64,000 bases of DNA from positions 1-64,000 of the forward strand of contig NZ_HG964404.1 in the NCBI RefSeq assembly GCF_000612805.1. The letters are read 5' to 3'. The stretch comes from Bacillus ndiopicus (GTDB lineage Bacteria; Bacillota; Bacilli; Bacillales_A; Planococcaceae). Below, piece by piece: positions 15,975-25,761 of this stretch (positions within the stretch are counted from its first letter, which is position 1; each line of letters opens with the position of its first letter). The notes under the pieces were generated by a model, which made no database searches, had not been told where the DNA came from, and was given only the letters and a program-made list of their open reading frames with translations. Both the position numbers and the translations under genes were made by a program.

Positions 15975-16586
15975 TATCACCAAAAGCATTGGCTGGTAGA
16001 ATATAATGTTATTTAAAGAGAGAAATATGCTCATTTGCTCAGACTTTCTATAAAAAATGAAGCCTCAGTGAATTGCGTTGCGATTGACTCACTTTCCACG
16101 GGACATAGATTTGCGATAAGTAATCGCGGAAACACACGATTCATCTTCACTACAATCAACTGTAGAAAGCCTAATAATCAAGGAGTGTAACTAAAAAATA
16201 CGCACATAAAACTTATTTTTTACCATGATCTATCTAAGAAAATTTATTTGATTAATAGTTAACATTACATATACCTCTCTTTTTGTTGAAGAGAGAAAGC
16301 CTTGTTTGTAGATTGTTCCACAATAAAAGAATTGAATTATTTCAAATCTTAAAAGGTTGAATCATGTATTTCGTTGCATAGAAGTTTTTTCTAGTTGATT
16401 GGAGTGGCGAATGCTCCTGCGATTACTCGTCGCAAAGCAAAGCCTTCCAGCAGGAACAGCACGAGCTAAAAATCCATTTATTTCGGCCGTAGCCGAAATA
16501 AATTAGTTGAAGCCGTGCCTGCGGAAAGCGTCCACCCGCCACGGAAATCAACGGCTTTTTTGCCTTTTCTATAAATAAAGAGGTAA
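15975..16586. repeat. Left arm of a long imperfect inverted repeat
   Basis: Read forward, this stretch matches the reverse complement of 20057-20825 in order. Shared blocks are CACCAAAAG, the segment around 16023-16038 (ATGCTCATTTGCT), TTACCATGA...TATCTAAGAAAA (about 16218-16242), TAGTTAACATTACATATA, ATTGTTCCACAATAAAAGA, TTTCAAATCTTAAAAGG, and the GTTGATT-bounded element. The arm also holds a shortened outer element at 16069-16160. No gene is visible in this stretch or up to 16787. Confidence 0.75.
16394..16552. repeat. GTTGATT dispersed repeat, left inner copy
   Basis: The element is 159 bases with imperfect terminal inverted repeats (GTTGATTGGAGTGGCG and, reversed, GTTGATTTCCGTGGCG). Inside are ACTCGTCGCAAAGCAAAGCC and a TTTATTTCGGC/GCCGAAATAAA hairpin. 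Related copies are at 20087-20278 and 20563-20733, with fragments near 27853-27909. Confidence 0.75.
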
Positions 16587-16787
16587 CGCCTCAAGATTGA
16601 TTAAAATCAACTCAAAGTTACGATGTTGAACCATTTTGTATGCACAATCTACAATTTGTTACAAATATGAAAAGTCCAGTATTACAGTCGTGTTTTCCGT
16701 CTTGAAATCGCTATTGAATAGTAGAAAGGCAATAGATTATACTTATATATAGTGTATTTTGTCTTAATCTCGATTTTGGAGTAACTT

Positions 16788-18506
16788 ATGAACGGGGAGA
16801 AACTTATAATGATGAATGACTCTCATATTTTAACGAATATGGAGCTTACTTATGAGGAGCTTAAAGATATAAAAGCGGCACTAGATCAATCAGCAATCCT
16901 TGCTGTTACAGATGGCAAAGGCATCATCACAAACGTGAATGAGCAATTTTGCCAAATTTCCAAATATAGTCGTTCTGAACTAATTGGACAAGATCACCGT
17001 ATTTTAAATTCTGGACATCATTCGAAAGCTTTTTTTAAAGACTTATGGCGCACGATTGGCAAAGGGGAAACTTGGAGCGGGGAAGTTTGTAACCGTGCTA
17101 AAGACGGTACACTTTACTGGGTACAAACGACGATTGTGCCATTTTTAAACGACAAGGGGAAGCCGTATCAATATATTTCTATACGTACGGATATAACAGC
17201 TCAAAAAAACATAAAAAAATATACGCATTTTGCTTTCCATGATGATTTAACGGGGCTACCAAACCGCCGAAGTCTATTGAAAACTTTGGAAAAGGAAATG
17301 AAAATTGCTGAAAGAGATCAAACTCAATTCGCATTATTTTTTATTGATATAAATCGCTTTAAAAATATAAATGATGGGCTTGGACATAAAGTTGGAGACA
17401 TGTTCTTACAAGCTTTTGCAAAGCGCTTAATAAATATTGATGAAGAAAAAGATGCTGTTTTTCGACTGAATGGTGATGAATTTGTCTACATTTTAAAAGA
17501 TGTTTCACAAATTAAACAAACAGCACAAAAAATTGTGAATATTTGCAAAGAGAGCTTTAGTTTTTACGACTATGAGTTTTACATTAGTGTTAGCATGGGA
17601 ATAAGTATATTCCCGGATCATGGTAACACAATCTCCAAACTGCTGCGCTGCGCAGATATTGCGATGTATGCTGCAAAGCAAAAGAGCAGAAATAGCTATG
17701 TGCTATTTGAAGCAAATATGAAGGGTATCGATGATCGGTGGCTGCATCTTGAAACAAAAATGCATCAAGCAATACGGGACGATGCCTTTGAGCTTCATTA
17801 TCAACCGAAATATAATATTCAGGATAATTCAATGATAGGAATGGAAGCATTAATTCGCTGGAATGATGAAGAATTAGGCTTTATGCCACCAGATCAATTT
17901 ATTCCATTTGCAGAGCATTGTGGTTTAATATCAGCTATTGGTGAATGGGTATTACGTCAAGCAACTGCTCAAATTAAAAAATGGAATGAAACATACAATA
18001 GCAATCTACGTGTTGCAGTTAATATTTCGCCAATTCATATTGCAGAAACAACTTTTATTTCACGATTAGAGGAAATATTAGAAGAAACACAAGCAAATCC
18101 ACAGCATTTAGAAATCGAAATTACAGAAATGTCGATGATGGATTATACAGACGAGTTAATCGAAAAAATAAAAGAAATGAAAAAGATGGGCATTGAAATA
18201 TCGCTTGATGATTTTGGGACAGGCTATGCATCATTAAGCTATTTGCGCCAATTCCCATTCGATGCATTAAAAATCGATCGTACATTTATTCAAAATATCC
18301 GAACAACTCAATCAGGTGAATCGATGGTAGCAGCAATCATTTCATTAGCACATGCATTGAATTTAAATGTTGTCGCTGAAGGTGTTGAACAGTCCGAAGA
18401 GTTAGCTGTACTTAAAAAACATAATTGTGAATCTGTCCAAGGTTATTATTTTAGCAAGCCGTTAACAGTAGAAAACTTAACGAAATTATTAGAAGCTATG
18501 CAATAA
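16788..18506 (+). CDS. PAS-GGDEF-EAL protein, probable c-di-GMP phosphodiesterase
   Basis: The 572-residue protein has an N-terminal PAS domain (about residues 30-140, ending TDITAQK), a GGDEF domain (about 145-305) and an EAL domain (about 325-565), with no membrane helix. The GGDEF site reads LNGDEF, losing its first Gly, and there is no RxxD inhibitory site before it. The EAL side is complete: EALIRW, VNIS, EITE, LDDFGTG, LKIDRTF, AEGVEQ and QGYYFSKP. It therefore probably breaks down c-di-GMP, with the GGDEF perhaps sensing GTP. Starts at 16788 or 16809-16812 both have an RBS. It converges on the next gene within the inverted-repeat block. Confidence 0.85.
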   Translation: MNGEKLIMMNDSHILTNMELTYEELKDIKAALDQSAILAVTDGKGIITNVNEQFCQISKYSRSELIGQDHRILNSGHHSKAFFKDLWRTIGKGETWSGEVCNRAKDGTLYWVQTTIVPFLNDKGKPYQYISIRTDITAQKNIKKYTHFAFHDDLTGLPNRRSLLKTLEKEMKIAERDQTQFALFFIDINRFKNINDGLGHKVGDMFLQAFAKRLINIDEEKDAVFRLNGDEFVYILKDVSQIKQTAQKIVNICKESFSFYDYEFYISVSMGISIFPDHGNTISKLLRCADIAMYAAKQKSRNSYVLFEANMKGIDDRWLHLETKMHQAIRDDAFELHYQPKYNIQDNSMIGMEALIRWNDEELGFMPPDQFIPFAEHCGLISAIGEWVLRQATAQIKKWNETYNSNLRVAVNISPIHIAETTFISRLEEILEETQANPQHLEIEITEMSMMDYTDELIEKIKEMKKMGIEISLDDFGTGYASLSYLRQFPFDALKIDRTFIQNIRTTQSGESMVAAIISLAHALNLNVVAEGVEQSEELAVLKKHNCESVQGYYFSKPLTVENLTKLLEAMQ

Positions 18507-18510
18507 AATA

Positions 18511-18541
18511 AAAACGATGAGCACAGTGCTCATCGTTTTTT
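18511..18541. terminator. Shared terminator of the convergent gene pair
   Basis: AAAACGATGAGCAC and GTGCTCATCGTTTT form a nearly perfect palindrome with T's on the + strand and A's on the left, so it can end both transcripts. Confidence 0.85.
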
Positions 18542-18542
18542 C

Positions 18543-19913
18543 TTATTCCATCAGTAATTTTTGAAGTTGCTGAAGTTCCTCTTCAGCAATAGAAGTACTG
18601 TATTCATGTAACAGTTGTAAATCTACTTTAATCGTGTCTTTATATGCTTCGTATAGAGGCACTGTTAAATGACGCAACACAAGTGGCACAGGATTTTTAT
18701 GATTAAAGCGGTTCATATACTTCAACATGAAATCTTCAGACAACTGGCAGCTTGTATGCTCGCCAAGTGCTTCAAAATCAATAAATTTTATATGTGCTAT
18801 TATAAAATCCTCTGCTAAATAAGGGTTGTATCGGCAAATTTTTGTCCAGTTTAATTTATTGCGATAGCGATGTAGCCAATGAGGCTCTAAAACAGCGCAT
18901 AGCAAATCTAGTTGTTCCTGGCTTAATGAAGCGATTACGTCATCCATTTCTTTATTTGTTTTTCGTTTAAAGCCGTATTGATCATATTTTTGACAAGCTA
19001 ATGATGGAATGCCTTTTACTAAATGCTCGCTGCCACTCCATTTATTTGGCCCAACATCATATTCGAAAAATTGTAAATCCATTTCTTCTTCAAACTCATC
19101 AAACTCGAAATAATTAACTTCTTCATGCAAATAGAAATTGTCATCTGTAATAAACTCTTCCACATTATGTGCAAAATCTTCATTTAACGGCACTTTACGT
19201 TGCTGTAAAAAATCAATCAAATATTGCTTAAAGGAGCTCGATAAACGATTTAACACAGGGTAATTATATTGCAATGTTGGCGCTAGCTGATCTAAATGTT
19301 CGATTAAATATTGCTCTGTTAAATATGGATTTGTTAAACAGAGATGCTCAAAGCTAATCGCATGTAAATAGGGTTCTAAATCATTTAAATGCATTTGTGC
19401 CGCGCGAGAACGCCATCCTATATACTGCCTAATAAAACGTTTGCTAAAGTGTGGATGCTGCTGCTGAATTTCAAGTACTTGCTTCATCGTTATTTGCTTG
19501 AGCGTAGGTTCAATAGTTGCCGGATTAAAATTTTCCGGAAAAGCTAATGCTTCAAATTCTTTTTGAATATCGTATTTTCGACGATTTACATGCGTAGGGA
19601 AGCTATACGAGCCAATCGAGCCACGTTCTTCTAATAATATATAAGCGAGCTCTTGTTTCTGATCACGCGTCAGTCGCACATGCTTTGGAAATTTCACTGA
19701 AGCAAAATACGTGACATTGGCCATATCATAAAAAAACTTATAATCACCTTCAGATGTATATTCATTATCCGAGGTATTGCGTCGCCAATATAACAATGCA
19801 CCGTTTATAGGCTCATAATTTGAAAAAGTAATATTTGCGATAGAAAAAATATTATGTGACATCGAGTCATCATAAACAGCTTTTATAAAATCAATTTGTT
19901 TAATTTTTAGCAT
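18543..19913 (-). CDS. Unknown protein with helical repeats
   Basis: The soluble product has 456 residues. ATG 19913 has AGAGGAGG six bases upstream; an earlier Met at 19970 has none. No catalytic domain is recognised. Two stretches repeat the form NPYL-(T/A)-E-(Q/D)-(Y/F)-(L/I)-I at TNPYLTEQYLIEHLDQL (about residue 195) and YNPYLAEDFIIAHIKFIDF (about 370), and related lines (HFSKRFIRQYIGW, QLSEDFMLKYMNRF) surround them, which suggests a solenoid of short helices. An acidic stretch (FEFDEFEEEMDLQFFEYD) lies in the centre. The gene is convergent with the EAL gene and bounded by the same inverted repeat. Confidence 0.6.
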   Translation of the reverse strand: MLKIKQIDFIKAVYDDSMSHNIFSIANITFSNYEPINGALLYWRRNTSDNEYTSEGDYKFFYDMANVTYFASVKFPKHVRLTRDQKQELAYILLEERGSIGSYSFPTHVNRRKYDIQKEFEALAFPENFNPATIEPTLKQITMKQVLEIQQQHPHFSKRFIRQYIGWRSRAAQMHLNDLEPYLHAISFEHLCLTNPYLTEQYLIEHLDQLAPTLQYNYPVLNRLSSSFKQYLIDFLQQRKVPLNEDFAHNVEEFITDDNFYLHEEVNYFEFDEFEEEMDLQFFEYDVGPNKWSGSEHLVKGIPSLACQKYDQYGFKRKTNKEMDDVIASLSQEQLDLLCAVLEPHWLHRYRNKLNWTKICRYNPYLAEDFIIAHIKFIDFEALGEHTSCQLSEDFMLKYMNRFNHKNPVPLVLRHLTVPLYEAYKDTIKVDLQLLHEYSTSIAEEELQQLQKLLME

Positions 19914-20086
19914 AACGAACCTCCTCTTCTTATTATATACATGAACTGTAAAAGGCATAGGGAAAAGCACTTATTTTTTATGAAAAAGGGCTACACTGAA
20001 AAAATAGATTTTTTACTGTAACTTAGGATTAGTTTAATAAAGCGCATGGTTTTTCAGCCTTTGTTTATATAAAAGACAAATAAGCC

Positions 20087-20278
20087 GTTGATTTCCGTTA
20101 TGGGTGGACGCTTTCCGCAGGCACGGCTTCAACTAATTTATTTCGGCTACAGCCGAAATAAATGGATTTTCAGCTCGAGGCCAACACGATGTTGGTCATG
20201 GAGGCGTTGCCACAGGACGTGGCGACTTTAGCCTCCGTTCTTTTATTCATGGAGTCGCCACCCGCCACTCCAATCAAC
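20087..20278. repeat. GTTGATT dispersed repeat, right inner copy
   Basis: This 192-base copy has ends GTTGATTTCCG and CGCCACTCCAATCAAC and the same TTTATTTCGGC hairpin as the left inner copy. It carries an extra module (GTTGCCACAGGACGTGGCGAC and flanks) related to 6101-6150. Confidence 0.75.
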
Positions 20279-20562
20279 TAGAGATAGTTTTTATTCAATG
20301 AGATAGCTTAAAACACATCATTTAATAGCGGATACGTGAAAATAATAGCATCACATCTATCTCCTTTTAAGATTTGAAACAAATCAATCTTTTATTGTGG
20401 AATAATCTATATAGGAAATTTATCCTTTTCAATAAAAGGTGAACTATATGTAAGTTAACTATTGATATTGATTAAAAAGTTTTTCTTAGATAAGTCATGG
20501 TAAACAACTGATTTTTATATGCGTGTTTATAGTTAAATGCTTTGTTTACAAGATTTTTACCA

Positions 20563-20733
20563 GTTGATTGCAGTGAAGATGGCTCGAGTGCTCCTGCGGT
20601 TACTCGTCGCAAAGCAAAGCCTTCCTACGGAAAAGGCATAGCGGAAAATCCATTATTTTTCGGCGAGGAGCCGAAAAATAATTAGTTGGAGCTATGCCCC
20701 GTGGAAAGCGAGCCAATCGTAACGGAAATCAAC
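20563..20733. repeat. GTTGATT dispersed repeat, right outer copy
   Basis: A 171-base copy with ends GTTGATTGCAG and ACGGAAATCAAC. It contains CTCCTGCGGTTACTCGTCGC and a TATTTTTCGGC/GCCGAAAAATA hairpin. Confidence 0.75.
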
Positions 20734-20946
20734 TGGGTTTTAGCTTTATATAGAAAATCTAAGCAAATGAGCATTTAATCTCTTTAACCAAAATTGTATC
20801 AACCCGAACTTTTGGTATGTACTAAAAAAATAGATTAACAGGAAAAGCAAAAAAATATATGATAACATCATAGAATGAAAACCGATGATTAGTCAAAATT
20901 TCATTGTATAGTTTGCGTGCTAATAAGAACAAGGAGGAATGCGAGC

Positions 20947-22698
20947 GTGTTTAAACTATTTAAGTATTTAAAACCTAGAGAATGGACGCTTATTTCTATC
21001 AGTATCGTCTTAATCGTGGGACAAGTGTGGCTTGATTTGAAGCTACCAGATTACATGGCTAAAATTACAACACTTGTGCAAACACCAGGAAGTGCAACAA
21101 ATGAAATATGGCGAGCTGGGGGCATGATGCTGTTATGTGCTCTGAGCAGTACAATACTAGCCATTATTGTCGGTTATTTTTCTGCGATGGTTGCTACATC
21201 TCTTTCAAAAACATTGAGAAAAACCTTGTTTGAAAAAACTTTATCCTTTTCAATGCAGGAAATAAATCGTTTTTCAACAGCAAGCTTGATTACACGCTCC
21301 ACAAATGATATTGCACAAATCCAGCAAACGGTTGCTATTGGGCTGCAAGTCATGATAAAAGCACCTATTCTTGCAGCTTGGGCAATTGGTAAGATTGCCG
21401 GTAAGAATTGGCATTGGTCTATTGCAACAGCAGTAGCCGTGATTGTCCTACTAATTATGATTAGTACACTGATTATCTTCGTTTTACCGAAGTTTAAAAT
21501 TGTCCAAAGATTAACGGATAATTTAAATCGTGTGACAAGGGAGAGCTTAATGGGCATCCATGTTGTGCGTGCTTATAATGCAAAGCAGTATCAGGGAGAA
21601 AAATTTGCTGCGGCTAACACACAATTAACGAATACCAACTTATTAGTAAACCGATTAATGGCGATTATGCAGCCTGGGATGGGACTGATTATGTCTGGGC
21701 TCACGCTGTCGATTTATTGGATTGGAGCGCATTTAATTATGGATGCGGCGCAAGGGGAGAGAATTGGTTTATTTAGTGATATGGTCGTTTTCTCAGCCTA
21801 TGCCATGCAGGTTGTCATGGCCTTCATGATGCTTGCCATGACCTTTATTTTAATTCCGCGGGCCTCTGTATCTGCAGGACGTATAAATGAAGTGCTATTA
21901 ACACCTTTCTCGATTACAGATGGCGATATGGAGACATCTCCTAACGGCCAAAAGGGAGAAATTGAGCTACGCAATGTTAGCTTTAAGTATCCAAACGCAG
22001 AGGACTATGTTTTAAAGGATATTAGCTTTACCATACATAAAGGGGAAACGGTTGCCTTTATAGGCTCTACAGGCAGTGGTAAAAGCACACTAATCAATTT
22101 GATTCCTCGTTTTTATGATGTAACAGATGGTGAAGTATTAATAGATGGAATCAATATTAAAAACTATACGCTTGAAGCGCTTCACAATAAGCTAGGCTAT
22201 GTTTCTCAAAAGGCAGTCCTTTTCTCAGGGACAGTAAAATCTAATGTAGCATATGGCAGCACAGCTAGTAGTGAAGGTATCGAGAAGGCGATTGACATTG
22301 CGCAAGGGAAAGAATTCGTTGAAAAAATGGAAGGTACCTATGATGCATCGATAGCACAAGGGGGGACAAATCTTTCTGGTGGTCAAAAGCAACGTCTTTC
22401 TATTGCAAGGGCAGTAAATAGAAAGCCTGAAATTTTTATTTTTGATGATTCGTTTTCAGCACTAGATTATCGAACAGATCGTCAGCTACGCTCCACTTTA
22501 AAAAAGGAAACAGCAGGAGTGACAACGCTTATCGTTGCACAGCGTATCGGTACAATTAAAGACTGTGATAAAATTATCGTCTTGGATGAAGGGAAAATCG
22601 TTGGAATGGGCAAGCATGAAGAGCTATTACACTCTTGCAAAACATATCAGGAAATTGCCTATTCGCAGCTGTCGAAGGAGGAGCTAGAAAATGACTAA
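20947..22698 (+). CDS. ABC exporter half, degenerate-site subunit
   Basis: This 583-residue half-transporter has six membrane helices (about residues 15-310) and a C-terminal ATPase. Walker A is GSTGSGKST and the signature LSGGQ is normal, but the catalytic Glu after Walker B is Asp (IFDDSFSALD) and the H-loop His is Gln (VAQR). This is the known pattern of the first partner in heterodimeric exporters such as BmrCD or TM287/288. Start GTG 20947 is nine bases after AAGGAGG. It overlaps the next gene by 8 bases. Export of drugs, lipids or peptides is likely; the substrate is unknown. Confidence 0.85.
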   Translation: MFKLFKYLKPREWTLISISIVLIVGQVWLDLKLPDYMAKITTLVQTPGSATNEIWRAGGMMLLCALSSTILAIIVGYFSAMVATSLSKTLRKTLFEKTLSFSMQEINRFSTASLITRSTNDIAQIQQTVAIGLQVMIKAPILAAWAIGKIAGKNWHWSIATAVAVIVLLIMISTLIIFVLPKFKIVQRLTDNLNRVTRESLMGIHVVRAYNAKQYQGEKFAAANTQLTNTNLLVNRLMAIMQPGMGLIMSGLTLSIYWIGAHLIMDAAQGERIGLFSDMVVFSAYAMQVVMAFMMLAMTFILIPRASVSAGRINEVLLTPFSITDGDMETSPNGQKGEIELRNVSFKYPNAEDYVLKDISFTIHKGETVAFIGSTGSGKSTLINLIPRFYDVTDGEVLIDGINIKNYTLEALHNKLGYVSQKAVLFSGTVKSNVAYGSTASSEGIEKAIDIAQGKEFVEKMEGTYDASIAQGGTNLSGGQKQRLSIARAVNRKPEIFIFDDSFSALDYRTDRQLRSTLKKETAGVTTLIVAQRIGTIKDCDKIIVLDEGKIVGMGKHEELLHSCKTYQEIAYSQLSKEELEND

Positions 22699-24484
22699 AA
22701 GAAAAGCGAAAAATAGTTCTGAAGAGCAGCAAAAGCATTTTAAGCAAGCTTGGGGTCAGTTAATTGCCTATTGTAAACCTTATTTACCTGCCATCTTCTT
22801 TGCACTTATTTTGGCGGTTATCGGTACGATTTTCACGATTATAGGTCCTGAGAAGCTAAGTGATATCACAGATTTAATCGTAGACGGAATGATGGGCAAG
22901 ATGGATATTGAGGCCATCGGAAAAATTGGCGTTTTTCTTGCAATTTTGTATGGCCTAAGCTTTGTTTTTAATTATATTCAGTCCTTTATTATGGCGACAA
23001 TTACACAGCGCATTTCGAAAAAATTGCGCAATGAAATTTCACATAAAATCGATAAATTGCCACTAAAATATTTTGACTCCACAACGTATGGTGATGTGTT
23101 AAGCCGTGTCACAAACGATGTGGATACGATTGGTCAAACATTAAATCAGAGCATCGGCTCATTAGTAACGGCCTCTGTAATGTTTTTTGGCACATTAATT
23201 ATGATGTTTTCCATTAATGTGACGATGACCGTATCGGCCGTTTTAGCGACTATTGTAGGCTTTGTGCTGATGATTTTTATCATTTCTAAATCACAAAAAT
23301 ATTTTATGCGTCAACAGGAGGATTTGGGTAAAATTAATGGCCATATTGAAGAAATGTATTCTGGTCATGATGTAGTAAAGGTGTATAATGGCGAAAAAGA
23401 AGCAAAAGAAACATTTAACGAAATTAATGAAAGATTGTTTAACAGTGCTTGGAAATCGCAATTTATGTCAGGTATGATGATGCCACTCATGATGTTTATT
23501 GGAAATTTCGGCTATGTTGTTGTTTGTGTGGTAGGTGCTGCGCTCGTAGTAAAAGGCTCTATCACATTTGGCGTTATCGTTTCCTTTATGGTGTATATTC
23601 GCTTATTTACACAGCCTTTATCGCAATTGGCTCAAGCTGCCACAAGCTTACAAGCAACTGCCGCAGCAAGCAAGCGTGTTTTTGAGTTTTTAGGGGAGGC
23701 AGAGCTAGAGGATGAGAGTCACAAAAATGCTTACTTAGAAGCGAAGAATGTAAAAGGCAATGTGGAGTTTAAAAATGTTCAGTTTGGTTATAGCGCTGAC
23801 AAGCTAGTAATTAAAGATTTTTCGATTGCTATTCAAGCAGGGCAAAAGGTCGCTATTGTAGGTCCGACAGGTGCTGGGAAAACAACCCTTGTGAATTTAT
23901 TAATGCGCTTCTATGAAATCAATAGCGGAGCCATTATGATTGATGATGTACCAATACAATCCATTACACGCGAAAATGTACATGAGCTATTTTGTATGGT
24001 GCTACAGGATACATGGTTATTTGAAGGAACGATTAAAGAGAATATTATTTATAACAAGGAAAATGTTACAGATGAAGAGGTCATCGCAGCGTGTAAGGCA
24101 GTTGGCTTAAATCACTTTATTAAAACATTGCCTGATGGCTATGATACGGTATTAAACGATAAGGCAAGCCTATCTGTTGGACAAAAACAGCTACTGACTA
24201 TTGCAAGAGCTATCGTCAAAAAAGCACCGTTACTAATTTTGGATGAAGCAACAAGCTCAGTAGACACACGCACAGAGGTGCTTATCCAAGAAGCGATGGA
24301 TAAATTAATGGTTGGAAAAACCTCCTTTGTTATCGCACACCGACTTTCTACAATTAAAAATGCAGACTTAATTTTAGTGATGAAAGACGGCGACATTATT
24401 GAAAGTGGTAATCACGAAGAGCTACTAGCACAAAAAGGCTTCTATGCAGATTTGTACAATAGTCAGTTCGAGGATGCCTCATAA
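22691..24484 (+). CDS. ABC exporter half, catalytic-site subunit
   Basis: The 597-residue partner of the preceding gene has six membrane helices and then an ATPase with Walker A GPTGAGKTT, Walker B LILDEATSSVD with its catalytic Glu, and H-loop IAHRLST. Its own signature is altered to LSVGQ. Together the subunits should form one working ATP site (this Walker A/B with the partner's LSGGQ) and one degenerate site, which supports an obligate heterodimer. The overlapping start gives translational coupling. A cytosolic N-terminal extension of about 25 residues is rich in Lys, Glu and Gln. Confidence 0.85.
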   Translation: MTKRKAKNSSEEQQKHFKQAWGQLIAYCKPYLPAIFFALILAVIGTIFTIIGPEKLSDITDLIVDGMMGKMDIEAIGKIGVFLAILYGLSFVFNYIQSFIMATITQRISKKLRNEISHKIDKLPLKYFDSTTYGDVLSRVTNDVDTIGQTLNQSIGSLVTASVMFFGTLIMMFSINVTMTVSAVLATIVGFVLMIFIISKSQKYFMRQQEDLGKINGHIEEMYSGHDVVKVYNGEKEAKETFNEINERLFNSAWKSQFMSGMMMPLMMFIGNFGYVVVCVVGAALVVKGSITFGVIVSFMVYIRLFTQPLSQLAQAATSLQATAAASKRVFEFLGEAELEDESHKNAYLEAKNVKGNVEFKNVQFGYSADKLVIKDFSIAIQAGQKVAIVGPTGAGKTTLVNLLMRFYEINSGAIMIDDVPIQSITRENVHELFCMVLQDTWLFEGTIKENIIYNKENVTDEEVIAACKAVGLNHFIKTLPDGYDTVLNDKASLSVGQKQLLTIARAIVKKAPLLILDEATSSVDTRTEVLIQEAMDKLMVGKTSFVIAHRLSTIKNADLILVMKDGDIIESGNHEELLAQKGFYADLYNSQFEDAS

Positions 24485-24494
24485 CATGCTGTAG

Positions 24495-24530
24495 GGCTGT
24501 TCGAAATCTACATTTTCGGACAGCCGTTAT
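24495..24530 (+). terminator. Hairpin after the ABC exporter operon
   Basis: GGCTGTTCGAAA (24495-24506) pairs with TTTTCGGACAGCC (24513-24525). Only a weak T tract follows, so some read-through into the reductase gene is possible. Confidence 0.55.
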
Positions 24531-24550
24531 ATTTGAAGGAGTAGATTACT

Positions 24551-25537
24551 ATGCAAGCAAAATATTTAGCATTCAGTGAATTTGGGGAGCCTAAAGAAGT
24601 ATTGAAGATCCACAATACAATGATTGAGCCACCTGAAAGCAATGAAGTTTTAGTACGCATGTTAGCAAGACCGATTAATCCTTCCGATTTAATACCAATT
24701 AGAGGTTCTTATGCACATCGAATCCCTTTACCTTTTATTCCTGGCTATGAAGGTGTGGGTATCGTAGAGGCGGTAGGAGCTTCAGTATCTCAAAACCTTA
24801 TCGGCAAGCGTGTTTTACCTTTAAGAGGAGAGGGAACTTGGCAAGAATATGTCAAAACTTCTGCAAATTTAGCCATTCCTATCCCAAGTACGATAGATGA
24901 TTTTACAGCGGCACAAATGTATATAAATCCAGTAACCGCATGGGTGATTTGTACAGAAACTTTAAAGCTTAAATCGACAGATGTGTTATTAGTAAATGCT
25001 TGTGGCTCGGCCATTGGACATGTTTTTGCGCAATTATCGAAAGTATTAGGCTTTCGTTTAATTGCCATTACGCGTAATAATACATATACAAAGCAATTAT
25101 TAAAATTAGGTGCTACATATGTGATTAACACTTCTGAAAACCGCTTACATGAAACGGTTATGGCTTTAACTAATGGTCGAGGGGCAGATGCGGCGATTGA
25201 TTCAATTGGTGGCGTGCCTGGTACAGAATTAGCATTTTGCTTACGACCGGATGGACAATTTTTAACAATCGGGCTACTATCAGGCATTCAAGTAGACTGG
25301 GGAAAAATTGCGAAGGAAGCGCAAGCAACAGCTGCAATATTCCATTTACGTCATTGGAATAAAGGTATATCCATTAACCACTGGCAAAACACTTTCCAGC
25401 AGTTGATTTCATTAGTGGAAAGAGAACAATTATCTATGATGCCAGCAATCGCCACGTATGATTTGACACAAGTAAAAGAGGCTGTACATCATGTAGAAAC
25501 TGCACAAAATCGTATGGGGAAAGTTTTTTTAGTTTAA
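24551..25537 (+). CDS. MDR-family reductase, MECR/quinone-oxidoreductase-like
   Basis: A medium-chain dehydrogenase/reductase of 328 residues. The N-terminal catalytic fold has RPINPSDLIPIRGSY and PFIPGYEGVGIV; the Rossmann part has ACGSAIGH in place of the usual AGxSAVG, then GADAAIDSIGG. The structural-zinc Cys cluster of alcohol dehydrogenases is absent. Members reduce enoyl thioesters or quinones with NADPH. It has an AAGGAG site and no obvious functional tie to the exporter upstream. Confidence 0.8.
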   Translation: MQAKYLAFSEFGEPKEVLKIHNTMIEPPESNEVLVRMLARPINPSDLIPIRGSYAHRIPLPFIPGYEGVGIVEAVGASVSQNLIGKRVLPLRGEGTWQEYVKTSANLAIPIPSTIDDFTAAQMYINPVTAWVICTETLKLKSTDVLLVNACGSAIGHVFAQLSKVLGFRLIAITRNNTYTKQLLKLGATYVINTSENRLHETVMALTNGRGADAAIDSIGGVPGTELAFCLRPDGQFLTIGLLSGIQVDWGKIAKEAQATAAIFHLRHWNKGISINHWQNTFQQLISLVEREQLSMMPAIATYDLTQVKEAVHHVETAQNRMGKVFLV

Positions 25538-25698
25538 GATAAATAAAACAAGACTGTTCAGAAAGTCGAAAATGTCTTTAAATATCGTGAAATCTCTTTT
25601 TAAAAGTGAATGCAAAGACGTTAAATCCAGTGTTTTCAACATACGCAAAAGAAATCATTACTTTTTTAAAGGGTGAGTATTTCAACAAAAAGCACAAA

Positions 25699-25737
25699 GT
25701 TGTCTGAAAAGTGGGGGGAGGCTACTTTTCAGACAAC
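25699..25737 (-). terminator. Terminator of the Ktr operon
   Basis: GTTGTCTGAAAAGT (25699-25712) pairs perfectly with ACTTTTCAGACAAC (25724-25737). Read on the minus strand it is followed by a T-rich stretch. Confidence 0.7.
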
Positions 25738-25761
25738 CTCATTTTAGTTGAATAATTTAAC

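Larger units (their letters stand above)
20057..20825. repeat. Right arm of the long imperfect inverted repeat
   Basis: This is the mirror of 15975-16586, diverged and about 150 bases longer because both nested GTTGATT elements are intact here. It lies between the start of the helical-repeat gene and the ABC exporter. Apart from the repeats, no gene is visible from 19914 to 20946. Confidence 0.75.
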
